Source: CANKHA01 sp963731585
GTDB lineage: Bacteria > Pseudomonadota > Alphaproteobacteria > Rhizobiales > Xanthobacteraceae
DNA: 64,000 nt
Assembly: GCA_963731585.1 (NCBI GenBank)
Contig: CAVSWC010000005.1
Coordinates: 173,369-237,368 of the forward strand
Reading direction: 5' to 3'
Of the stretch, positions 1 through 7,048 are shown piece by piece. Both the position numbers and the translations under genes were made by a program. The notes beneath the pieces are model-generated. The model did no database searches and was not told where the DNA came from. It saw only the letters and a program-made list of their open reading frames with translations. Each line of letters begins with the position of its first letter. Position 1 is the first letter of the stretch.

Positions 1-15
1 GGCCGGGCAAGAGCG

Positions 16-429
16 ATGTTCATGCGGCTGAGCAAATCCACAATTCTGGTTGCGCTCGCGATCGCTCTGGCCGCGGGCCCGGCGCAAGCCCTCGAGCTAT
101 TGATGTATCGCCGCGCGGGCTGTTCATGGTGTGCGGCATGGGACCGCGATATTGGTCCGATCTACGGCAAGACCGAAATTGGTCGACGCACACCGCTTCG
201 CATGATTGATCTCGACCGTCCCGGCGGGCACCACGTCACATTAATAAGCCCGATCCGCTATACGCCGACCTTCGTTCTGGTCGAGCAAAATAGAGAAATC
301 TCACGCATTGAAGGCTATCCCGGAGAAAATTCTTTCTGGGGCCTCCTGGAGAAGATCATAAGGCAATTGCCATTGAACACCCAGAGTGGTTTATCTGCGG
401 CACCCTATTCAACTGAATCAAGAGAGTAA
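16..429 (+). CDS. SoxS-like periplasmic thioredoxin-fold protein
   Basis: This is a 137-aa protein with an N-terminal signal peptide (hydrophobic stretch about residues 9-25, ending PAQA) followed by a short thioredoxin-like domain. The redox motif is CSWC within GCSWCAAW, and TPTF supplies the cis-proline loop typical of thioredoxin folds. It resembles the SoxS family, which is exported and reduces thiol partners in sulfur-oxidation clusters. It lies 8 bp upstream of the ArsR-type repressor and opens the sulfide-response operon as far as the window shows. ATG at 22 is an alternative start (MRLSKS) and is spaced slightly better from the purine-rich AAGAG upstream. The physiological partner cannot be told from sequence. 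Confidence 0.75.
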   Translation: MFMRLSKSTILVALAIALAAGPAQALELLMYRRAGCSWCAAWDRDIGPIYGKTEIGRRTPLRMIDLDRPGGHHVTLISPIRYTPTFVLVEQNREISRIEGYPGENSFWGLLEKIIRQLPLNTQSGLSAAPYSTESRE

Positions 430-437
430 GGCTGTTC

Positions 438-785
438 ATGACCCCGCACGCCGCAGCCAAGGTCCGCGAACGCCCTCTCGATATCGAGATGATGGTAGCG
501 AACGCGCAGGAGGCGAGCGAGTTTTTGAAGGCGCTGTCTCACGAGGCGCGCCTCATCATCCTTTGCTCGCTGGTCGAAGGGGAAAAATCGGTAACAGAGA
601 TCGAACGGATGCTCAGCCTGCGCCAACCGGCGGTATCGCAGCAGCTCGCGCGTCTGCGCGCTGACGAACTGGTTGAAACCCGCCGTGATGGCAAGAACAT
701 TTACTATTCGCTTGCGCGTGCGGAAGTGCGTGAGGTTATCGAAGCCTTGCATCGCGCATTCTGCCGACCGCATCGACCGAGATAA
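438..785 (+). CDS. ArsR-family repressor, BigR/SqrR-type sulfide sensor
   Basis: This is a 115-aa winged-helix repressor of the ArsR family. The recognition-helix region reads SLRQPAVSQQLARLR, followed by the wing with GKNIYYSL. Two cysteines are present, Cys43 (LIILCSL) and Cys109 (HRAFC), 66 residues apart. That spacing matches the reactive pair of BigR and SqrR, which form an intramolecular di- or tetrasulfide when exposed to persulfide and then release DNA. No ArsR metal-binding CxC motif is seen. It sits between a thioredoxin and a sulfur transporter with a persulfide dioxygenase further on, the classic bigR/blh gene set, so it probably represses this operon. The operator would lie upstream of the window. 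Confidence 0.82.
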   Translation: MTPHAAAKVRERPLDIEMMVANAQEASEFLKALSHEARLIILCSLVEGEKSVTEIERMLSLRQPAVSQQLARLRADELVETRRDGKNIYYSLARAEVREVIEALHRAFCRPHRPR

Positions 786-792
786 CGCCGCG

Positions 793-1863
793 ATGCCGGA
801 ACTGGCGCCTTTTCTTCTTCGCACCTTGCTCGGATTCGCACTCGGGCTCGCGCTCGGGTTTGTCGGCCGGTACGGCCGCTTTTGCACAGTCGGCGCCATT
901 GAAGATGCGGTTTATGGCGACGACACGCGCCGGCTGCGCGCCTGGGGCGTTGCGATTGCGGTTGCAATTGCCGGCACGCACGCGCTGGAGGTTTTCGCCG
1001 ATCTCGATTTGTCGCGCTCGATTTACACGGGACCTCGCCTCGAATGGGGCGGTGCGATCATCGGCGGTCTCTTGTTCGGACTGGGTATGGCATTCGTCGG
1101 GACCTGCGGTTTTGGCACGTTGCAGCGCCTGGGCGGCGGTGATTTGAGGAGCTTGGTCGTCTTTCTCGTGATGGCGGTGACCGCGATGATGACCATGCGC
1201 GGGTTGACCGGGCTGGCACGCATCCAGCTTATTGATCCGCTATCGTTTCAGTTGCCGGGCGGAGTGTCCCAGAGGCTGCAGGCCTTCATTGGCCTCAGCG
1301 GTGCCGCGGCCGCCGGCTTAGCGTTCCTGATTGCCGCTGCGCTTGCCGCGGCAGCCTGTTGGCAGGCGAGTTTTTTGCGTTCCTCCCGCTATGTCGTGAC
1401 TGGGGTCGCTATCGGCACGATCATCGTGCTTGGATGGTGGGCGACAGGAATTGCCGGCTTTGACGAATTCGACACGCGGCGCGTTAAATCCTTCAGCTTT
1501 GTGGCGCCGCTCGGAGAGACGCTGCTCTATCTGATGCTGTCCTCTGGCTTGAAGCCGGACTTCCCGGTCGGTGCGGTGCTTGGCGTGATCAGTGGCGCTT
1601 TCATCTGGACCAAGAGCACGGGCCAGTTCCGTTGGGAGACGCCAGACGACGCGCGCGAGATGCGCCGCCATCTGTTCGGCGCCTTTCTGATGGGCGTCGG
1701 CGGGATAACGGCGCTCGGCTGCACAATCGGACAGGGCATAACCGGAATTTCAACGCTGTCGATCGGCTCCATGCTGGCGATAGTCTCAATTTTGGCTGGC
1801 GCGCGGATTGGGCTTTTCTGGTTGGTGGAGCGCGTTGGCACGGGCCAGCGCTCTTGCGCATAA
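793..1863 (+). CDS. YeeE/YedE-family sulfur-compound transporter
   Basis: This 356-aa integral membrane protein starts at ATG 793, 7 bp after the repressor stop. It has about nine to ten hydrophobic segments. The family-defining conserved cysteines are present in GRYGRFCTVG (near the N terminus), FVGTCGFGTLQR (about residue 105) and ALGCTIGQG (about residue 308). In YeeE/TsuA proteins these cysteines line the pore and relay thiosulfate, and two-half pseudo-symmetry is usual. In BigR-type operons such proteins are thought to move reduced sulfur compounds across the inner membrane. The substrate (thiosulfate, sulfide or sulfite) cannot be fixed from sequence. Confidence 0.82.
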   Translation: MPELAPFLLRTLLGFALGLALGFVGRYGRFCTVGAIEDAVYGDDTRRLRAWGVAIAVAIAGTHALEVFADLDLSRSIYTGPRLEWGGAIIGGLLFGLGMAFVGTCGFGTLQRLGGGDLRSLVVFLVMAVTAMMTMRGLTGLARIQLIDPLSFQLPGGVSQRLQAFIGLSGAAAAGLAFLIAAALAAAACWQASFLRSSRYVVTGVAIGTIIVLGWWATGIAGFDEFDTRRVKSFSFVAPLGETLLYLMLSSGLKPDFPVGAVLGVISGAFIWTKSTGQFRWETPDDAREMRRHLFGAFLMGVGGITALGCTIGQGITGISTLSIGSMLAIVSILAGARIGLFWLVERVGTGQRSCA

Positions 1864-1880
1864 GCACCCCATTGCCGGAT

Positions 1881-2796
1881 ATGCGGGCCGTACCAATGGC
1901 GAAGTCGGCGTTGCAGGGTCGGCCAATTGTCAAGGGGTTCTTCGACAAGAGAACCTGCAGTGTCCAGTATGTCGTCGCGGATCCGGAGACCCGGCACTGC
2001 GTCATTATCGATCCCGTTCTCGACTTCGATGAAAAATCCGGTGCAACGGCTGCTTGGTCGGCCGATGCGTTGCTCGATCATGTGCAGCAAGAGGGCTACG
2101 CGCTCGAATGGATCCTTGATACGCACCCGCATGCTGACCATTTTTCGGCGGCTGGTTATCTTAAGGGCAAAACGGGAGTTCGGACTGCGATCGGCGAAAA
2201 GGTCGTTGAGGTCCAGAAGCTCTGGAAAAAACTCTACAATTACCCTGACTCATTTCCGGCGGACGGTTCACAGTGGGACAAGCTTTTTGCCGACGGCGAA
2301 CGGTTCCGGATCGGTAACTGTGATGTCGAGGTGATGCTCACCCCGGGACACACGCTCGCCTCGATCGCCTATGTCGTTGGGGACGCCGCCTTCGTGCACG
2401 ATACCCTGTTCATGCCGGACTTCGGAACGGCGCGGGCCGACTTTCCGGGTGGCGATGCGCGCGCGCTCTGGCGCAGCATCCAGCGTATCCTGGCGCTGCC
2501 AGAGCAAACACGCGCTCTTCACCGGGCACGACTACATGCCCGGCCAACGCGATCCGGCTTGGGAAAGCACCGTCCGGCAGCAGAAAGCGGAGAATGTTCA
2601 CTTGAAGAAGGTGAAGAACGAGAACGAATTCGTTGCATTGCGGGAAGCACGCGACCGGGAGCTGCCGATGCCAAAACTCATTCTGCATTCTCTTCAGGTC
2701 AACATTCGCGGTGGCCGACTGCCAGAACCGGAAAACAATGGACGACGCTACCTCAAGATCCCGCTGGATGCCCTCGAAGGCGTTCCTTGGGACTAG
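1881..2796 (+). CDS. Persulfide dioxygenase (ETHE1/Blh-type MBL protein), frameshifted
   Basis: This metallo-beta-lactamase-fold protein starts at ATG 1881 (second ATG at 1896). The metal motif is HPHADH, and GHTLAS and GTARADFPGG follow as in ETHE1/Blh persulfide dioxygenases, which oxidise glutathione persulfide to sulfite with a mononuclear iron. The reading frame breaks at about 2505-2515. Skipping one G restores PEQTRLFTGHDY and the conserved C-terminal half, ending GVPWD at 2796. Both halves are well preserved, so a sequencing indel is more likely than decay. It is the last gene of the sulfide operon, 17 bp after the transporter. The stop is followed within 30 bp by the tRNA-Gly remnant. 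Confidence 0.78.
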
Positions 2797-2824
2797 ATGA
2801 GCTCGGTGCTTTCAAGGCTGAACG

Positions 2825-2872
2825 GCTGCTTCCTAAGCTGCATACGAGGGTTCGATTCCCTTCGCCGCTCCA
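2825..2872 (+). repeat. 3' fragment of tRNA-Gly(GCC), possible integration scar
   Basis: The 48 bp resemble the anticodon-arm-to-CCA half of an alphaproteobacterial tRNA-Gly(GCC). AAGCTGCATACGAGGG leads into the T loop TTCGATT and the closing CCCTT, then an acceptor strand ending CGCTCCA. The acceptor strand appears one base short (CGCCGC instead of the expected CGCCCGC), and the anticodon loop is altered (TTCCTAA). No intact D arm or 5' acceptor strand is found upstream, so this is not a functional tRNA. Such 3' fragments are typical attL/attR scars left when an integrase uses a tRNA 3' end. The comparison rests on memory of tRNA-Gly sequences. Confidence 0.6.
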
Positions 2873-2947
2873 GTTTTTCAAGCGGTTAGCTCCCGTCGGC
2901 GGTTGAGCGGCTGTGAACGGAAGCCAAAAACCGTTGTTCACGCCCAA

Positions 2948-2985
2948 GTGCGGCCTCTTGGCTGCAGTGCGGCCTCTTGGCTGCA
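2948..2985 (+). repeat. 19-bp perfect tandem duplication
   Basis: The unit gtgcggcctcttggctgca occurs twice back to back (2948-2966 and 2967-2985). It lies between the tRNA-Gly fragment and the next gene. Nothing else in the window matches it. It may be a simple slippage duplication near the possible integration boundary. Confidence 0.9.
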
Positions 2986-3067
2986 GAGAAGACTAGCCTT
3001 CACGCCGATATCTGGTCATCCTGCGCATGCTGGTTAACGAGCAAAAAGCGACAGGAGGAGGCCCTCG

Positions 3068-4150
3068 ATGAAAAATTCGAACTGGTCCCGCCGTCAGGTG
3101 CTCAAGGGCACCGGCGCACTCGGCACCGGCGCACTGCTCGCGGGCGTCGGATTCTCGACCCGCGTGTTGGCTGCCGCGCCGCCGCCCGAGCCGGTGACGC
3201 CGGCGCTGATCGAGGCGGCGAAGAAGGAAGGCAAGGTCGCCTGGTACTCGGCGATGGATCTGCCGGTCTGCACGCGGCTGGCGAAGGCATTCGAGACGAA
3301 ATACCCCGACATGGCCGTGCGGCTCGAGCGCTCGGGCTCGGAGCGCAACTTCCAGCGTATCTCTCAGGAGCAGGCCAGCCGCATTTTCGCGGTTGATCTG
3401 GTCGACAGCGCGGATGCCGCGCATTTCGTCGTCTGGAAGCGCCAGGGGTTGCTTGCGCCCTATGTGCCGCAGGAGATTGCGCAGCATTTCCCGGCCGAGC
3501 ACCGCGATCCCGACGGGCTTTTTGCGACGACGCGCATATGGCTGTGCTCGATCGGCTACAATACCGAGCTGGTAAAGCGGGAAGACGCGCCAAAAAGCTA
3601 CGCCGATCTGCTCGATCCGAAATGGGCCGGCAAGATGGTGAAGGCCCATCCGGGCTTTTCCGGCACGATCATGACCGCGACCTTCCAGATCGCGCGCGAT
3701 CTCGGCTGGGAGTATTTCGAGAAGCTCGCCAAGCAGCGCGTGATGCAGGTGCAGTCGTCCACCGATCCGCCGAAGAAACTCGAGCTCGGCGAACGTGCGG
3801 TGATGGCGGACGGCAACGACTATAATCTCATCCAGATCAAGGAGGCGGGCCGGCCGGTCGAAGTCGTCTATCCGACCGAAGGCACGCCCTTGATCGTGGG
3901 CCCGAACGGCGTGTTCAAGTCCGCGCCCAATCCGAATGCCGCGCGGCTGTTGCGGAGCTTCCTCTACTCCGGCGAAACCCAGCAACTGCTGGTGGATTTC
4001 ACCGGGCAGCATTCCGTCCACGCGCTGGTGAAACAAAAGCCGGGCCGTACGGCGTTCAAGGACATCAAGCTGATGAAGGACGATCCCGCCGGCGTCGAAG
4101 CACGGAGCGAAGAGATCAAGGCGCGCTACACCAAGATTTTCGGGGTCTAA
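3068..4150 (+). CDS. Tat-exported ABC-type solute-binding protein (FbpA-like)
   Basis: The 360-aa product begins with a twin-arginine signal (SRRQVLKG followed by a Gly/Ala-rich hydrophobic core, about residues 5-35). The mature part matches the extracellular solute-binding fold used for ferric iron and related ligands: the opening EAAKKEGKVAWYSAMD, and TYR/ASP-rich segments such as TTRIWLCSIGYN and LLDPKWAGKM. An AGGAGG ribosome site sits 8 bp upstream of ATG 3068. No permease or ATPase gene is adjacent, so its transporter partner is elsewhere or lost. The ligand could be iron, phosphonate or another small anion. Confidence 0.8.
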   Translation: MKNSNWSRRQVLKGTGALGTGALLAGVGFSTRVLAAAPPPEPVTPALIEAAKKEGKVAWYSAMDLPVCTRLAKAFETKYPDMAVRLERSGSERNFQRISQEQASRIFAVDLVDSADAAHFVVWKRQGLLAPYVPQEIAQHFPAEHRDPDGLFATTRIWLCSIGYNTELVKREDAPKSYADLLDPKWAGKMVKAHPGFSGTIMTATFQIARDLGWEYFEKLAKQRVMQVQSSTDPPKKLELGERAVMADGNDYNLIQIKEAGRPVEVVYPTEGTPLIVGPNGVFKSAPNPNAARLLRSFLYSGETQQLLVDFTGQHSVHALVKQKPGRTAFKDIKLMKDDPAGVEARSEEIKARYTKIFGV

Positions 4151-4476
4151 ACGGACTAGGCGAGGGCGGCCTGGAGCTTCAGCTTCGAGCGGCAATGGTT
4201 CACCGGCGGAAAAAACTCCGCAAAGGCCTCGTCGCGTCAGGGGGGCAGCCGGCCCTCCTCGAGCGCCGGCATTTTTCTGAAGAGCACCCCCGCCAAGGCC
4301 ATTTCGGCGCCACAAAGTCGGGCTTTAACCGCATGAGGCGATTAAGGTTCACGGCGAAAAGTTTTGCGGGCTCACATTAAATCTGGCACCGTGCCCGGGC
4401 AGCCCTAGTCTGCGAGGCCGAAGCGGCCAAAAAGCAATCAAGCGGCCCATAAGGGCCCAAACAGGGAGTTGGGGGA
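4151..4476. other. Intergenic, no gene seen
   Basis: These 326 bp hold no convincing coding frame. The only notable structure is a short inverted repeat GGCCC-ATAA-GGGCC at about 4444-4457, some 20 bp before the next start codon. It lacks a T-run and is not a clear terminator. Open frames here have no recognisable similarity. Confidence 0.6.
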
Positions 4477-5007
4477 ATGCGGAGGGGGTTCGCGGCTTTC
4501 ATTCTGGCTGTTGCCACGCTGGGCGGGGTGTCGTCGGCCTCCGCCCAATTCCGCATCGCTGAGGACCGCGGCGGTCAGATCGGCCCTTATCTCCAGCAAT
4601 TCGCCATGGTCCGCGACTCCGGTTCGCGCGTCATGATCGACGGGACCTGTCTCTCCGCCTGCACGCTGGTGCTCGGCACGGTGCCGAGGGAGCGCATCTG
4701 CGTGACCCCGCGCGCCAATCTCGGCTTCCATGCCGCCTGGAATCTGGTCCGCGGCCGGTCGGTCTACAGCGAGGAAGGCACGCGCCTGCTTTGGGAAATC
4801 TACCCCACGCAGATCCGCAACTGGATCAGGCGCAAGGGCGGCCTGAAGCCGCAGATGATCTACCTGCGCGGCAAGGAACTCGCTTCCATGTACGAGACCT
4901 GTCCGTCCACCATGCGTTATGCCGACAACGCGCGCAGCCATACGGCGGACCCGCCGGCGCCGACAGCGCATTGTTCGCGGCCACGCGAAGGCCTATGTAG
5001 GGGCTAG
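4477..5007 (+). CDS. Secreted ClpP/crotonase-like protein (COG3904-type)
   Basis: This 176-aa protein has a clear signal peptide (hydrophobic residues 6-18, cleavage near SSASA). The mature domain carries MIDGTCLSACTLVLGT, followed by VTPRANLGFHAAW. This pairing of a Ser/Cys-containing loop with a GFHAAW segment recalls the predicted periplasmic ClpP-like proteins common in Hyphomicrobiales, where the serine in the LSAC loop would be the nucleophile and the FH histidine the base. Catalysis is not proven for this family. The C terminus after about residue 150 looks low in conservation and cysteine-rich. It stands alone, without an operon partner. Confidence 0.6.
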   Translation: MRRGFAAFILAVATLGGVSSASAQFRIAEDRGGQIGPYLQQFAMVRDSGSRVMIDGTCLSACTLVLGTVPRERICVTPRANLGFHAAWNLVRGRSVYSEEGTRLLWEIYPTQIRNWIRRKGGLKPQMIYLRGKELASMYETCPSTMRYADNARSHTADPPAPTAHCSRPREGLCRG

Positions 5008-5101
5008 CCCCCGCCTCCAATCCACTTCCGAGCGGACATGACAGGCGAGGGTTCAGCGCGGCTGTTGCCGCGCTGGATGCCGCACCGCAGGAGGGCGCTC
5101 C

Positions 5102-5263
5102 TTGCCGGACACCACGCTCGCTTCATCAGGGCGGTTGTCGCCTGTCCTTGCCGTCTCCGCTGCTTTTGCCGTCCTGCTTGGCAGCGCCGCGACGCTTTGG
5201 GCCTATTACGGCACGGCTGTGTTCTATGAAATGATCGCGGCCGGCTTGGCCTACTGCTTCTAG
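5102..5263 (+). CDS. Small single-pass membrane protein, 53 aa, TTG start
   Basis: The reading frame starts at TTG 5102, preceded by a strong AGGAGGG ribosome site 5-10 bp upstream, and ends at TAG 5261-5263. The product has one hydrophobic helix (about residues 15-33, VLAVSAAFAVLLGSAATLW) followed by YYGTAVFYEMIAAGLAYCF, with an aromatic, Cys-containing C terminus. It lies 26 bp upstream of the SCO copper chaperone gene and reads in the same direction, so co-expression is likely. I recall similar short proteins from related genomes but know of no function for them. A role beside the copper chaperone in oxidase biogenesis is only inference from position. Confidence 0.6.
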   Translation: MPDTTLASSGRLSPVLAVSAAFAVLLGSAATLWAYYGTAVFYEMIAAGLAYCF

Positions 5264-5289
5264 CATATCCGGACAACGGGACCTGAACG

Positions 5290-5886
5290 ATGACGGCGCA
5301 GACATCGCGTCTCATTCTGATCATCGCCGCTTTCGTCGCCGGCCTGGTGCTCTGCCTGAGCGTGGTGCTGCTCGTCGTGCAACGCGGCAGTGTGCCGGTG
5401 CCGCAGGCTTCCGCGGTCGGCGGGCCATTCACGCTCATCGATCAAAACGGCCGCACGGTGACGGAGCAGGACATGAAGGGAAAGCCCTTCCTCGTCTTCT
5501 TCGGCTTCACCCATTGTCCGGATGTCTGCCCCACCGCGTTATTCGATATCTCCGAGGTCTTCCGCAAGCTTGGGCCCGATGCCGGCCGCGCGGCGGCGCT
5601 GTTCATCACGGTGGATCCGGAGCGCGACACGCCCGAGGCGATGAAAAGTTACTTGTCGAGCTTCGATCCGCACCTGCGCGGGTTGACCGGCGAGCAGGCG
5701 GCGGTGGATGGCGTGATCAAGGCTTATCGCGCCTATGCCAAGAAAGTGCCGAACCCGGACGGCAGCTACACGATGGACCACACCGCGCTGGTTTATCTGA
5801 TGGACAAGGAAGGCCGCTTCGTCGCGCCGTTCAATCTCAAGCGGCGGCCGGAGGATTCGGCCGCGGATTTGCGCCGTTATTTCTAA
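5290..5886 (+). CDS. SCO1/SenC-family copper chaperone
   Basis: This 198-aa protein has an N-terminal membrane anchor (residues 8-28) and a periplasmic thioredoxin-like domain. The copper-binding cysteines are in HCPDVCPT (CxxxC), and the third ligand histidine is in MDHTALVYLMD, the standard SCO arrangement. FVDPERDTPE-like and LTG loops are also present. SCO proteins deliver copper to the CuA site of cytochrome oxidase subunit II. The oxidase operon lies about 33 kb downstream in this window and is the likely beneficiary. Length is normal for the family. Confidence 0.88.
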   Translation: MTAQTSRLILIIAAFVAGLVLCLSVVLLVVQRGSVPVPQASAVGGPFTLIDQNGRTVTEQDMKGKPFLVFFGFTHCPDVCPTALFDISEVFRKLGPDAGRAAALFITVDPERDTPEAMKSYLSSFDPHLRGLTGEQAAVDGVIKAYRAYAKKVPNPDGSYTMDHTALVYLMDKEGRFVAPFNLKRRPEDSAADLRRYF

Positions 5887-5970
5887 ACGCGCCGCTAGCC
5901 GCGCGGCCCGCCAAGCCCACTGGAACCCCTCGGCAATTCGTCTATAAGCGGGCGGCGATCGCGCGCGATC

Positions 5971-6000
5971 AGCAAAAGTGGGCACCGGTTTTGCGGAAAG
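5971..6000. repeat. Partial copy of GTGGGCACCGGTT intergenic repeat
   Basis: AAAAGTGGGCACCGGTTTTG is a fragment of a palindromic repeat often found between genes in Bradyrhizobium-like genomes. A fuller copy follows at 6063-6111. It sits in the gap between the SCO gene and the next solute-binding protein gene. Confidence 0.5.
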
Positions 6001-6062
6001 CAATCTAGCTTGCGCAGATTGCGTATACTTATCTGCGTTTCGCGCGCTAACTTATTAAAGCG

Positions 6063-6111
6063 GCGCATGATCTTAACGGCGAACCGGTTCCCACTTCGCC
6101 GGATCATGCGC
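6063..6111. repeat. Palindromic intergenic repeat with GCGCATGATC ends
   Basis: The 49-bp element is bounded by perfect inverted ends GCGCATGATC and GATCATGCGC, with GAACCGGTTCCCACTT inside. Its right part (cccacttcgccggatcatgc) is the exact reverse complement of 20 bp at 9626-9645. Such elements behave like REP/BIME sequences. It ends 17 bp before the next start codon. Confidence 0.75.
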
Positions 6112-6128
6112 TAGCCGGACGAAGCCGC

Positions 6129-7043
6129 ATGCATTTTTCCCTGACCGCCGCCGCAATCTCCCGCGCGATCACGTGCGGCCGCGGCGTGGGCCGGTTGCTG
6201 GCAGGTCTGTTGGCCTGCGGCCTGTTGCTGGCAGATGCGCAGGCCAACCCTGCCGCCGCGCAGGCCAATCCCGGCATTGAGGTTGCGATCCCGGGCTTCT
6301 GGGATGCCAAGCGGCGGCCCGAGCGGCCGGACCTGTCGCGGCTGAGCGGCATCCGTTTCCTGACCGAAGTGGACTATCCGCCTTTTAATTATGCCGGGTC
6401 GGACGGCAACCCGGCCGGCTTCAACGTCGATCTGGCGCGCATGATTTGCGAGGAGATCAAGGTCCAGTGCACGGTCCAGATGCGCCGCTTCGACACGCTG
6501 CTGGATGCCGTCGCGGCCAATCAGGGCGACGCGGTGATCGCCTCCATCGCGGCCACGCCGGAAACGCGCAAGCGCGTCGATTTCAGCGACCCTTATTACC
6601 GCACGCCCGCGCGCTTCGTGGCGAAGCGGGAGACGCCGATCGAGGAAGTCTGGCCGGAAAAGCTCGAGGGCCGCAAGGTCGCAGTGGTCGCTGGGACCGC
6701 GCATGAAGCTTACCTGCGGGCGCTGTTTACCGAGGTGGAGGTGAAGCCTTATCACACGGCGGAAGAGGCGCGCGCCGCGCTGCGTCGGGGCGAGGCCGAG
6801 CTTCTGTTCGGCGACGGCATTTCGCTTACGTTCTGGCTGAACGGCACGGACTCCGCCAACTGCTGCGTCTTTCGCGGCGGACCCTTCATGGAGAGCCGTT
6901 ATTTCGGCGAAGGCATCGGCATCGGCGTGCGCCGCGGCAACGATCTCTTGCGCCAGGCGCTGAACTGGGCGCTGTTCCGGTTGTGGGAGCAGGGCAAGTT
7001 CACCGATCTCTGGCTGCGATATTTTCCGATCAGCCCTTACTGA
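6129..7043 (+). CDS. Polar amino acid-type ABC solute-binding protein (SBP_bac_3)
   Basis: This 304-aa protein has a long signal region (hydrophobic residues about 23-40) and then a family 3 solute-binding domain. The usual landmarks are present: RFLTEVDYPPFNY near the N terminus, GFNVDLARMIC, DAVIASIAATPETRKRVDFSDPYY and GRKVAVVAGTAHE. These proteins usually bind amino acids or similar small ligands for uptake. No permease or ATP-binding gene is adjacent; the next gene, LysRS, begins 6 bp downstream. The start at 6129 gives a longer leader than usual, but a signal-like hydrophobic core remains. Confidence 0.82.
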   Translation: MHFSLTAAAISRAITCGRGVGRLLAGLLACGLLLADAQANPAAAQANPGIEVAIPGFWDAKRRPERPDLSRLSGIRFLTEVDYPPFNYAGSDGNPAGFNVDLARMICEEIKVQCTVQMRRFDTLLDAVAANQGDAVIASIAATPETRKRVDFSDPYYRTPARFVAKRETPIEEVWPEKLEGRKVAVVAGTAHEAYLRALFTEVEVKPYHTAEEARAALRRGEAELLFGDGISLTFWLNGTDSANCCVFRGGPFMESRYFGEGIGIGVRRGNDLLRQALNWALFRLWEQGKFTDLWLRYFPISPY

Positions 7044-7048
7044 CGAGC

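Noticed and set aside
2753..2947. A 64-residue minus-strand frame containing SGEGNRTLVCSLGSS
   Set aside because: This is the familiar false protein produced by translating the antisense of a tRNA; it supports the tRNA-Gly fragment, not a gene.
4195..4380. Short open frame downstream of the first solute-binding protein gene
   Set aside because: No ribosome site, no conserved features, and basic low-complexity composition typical of chance frames in GC-rich DNA.
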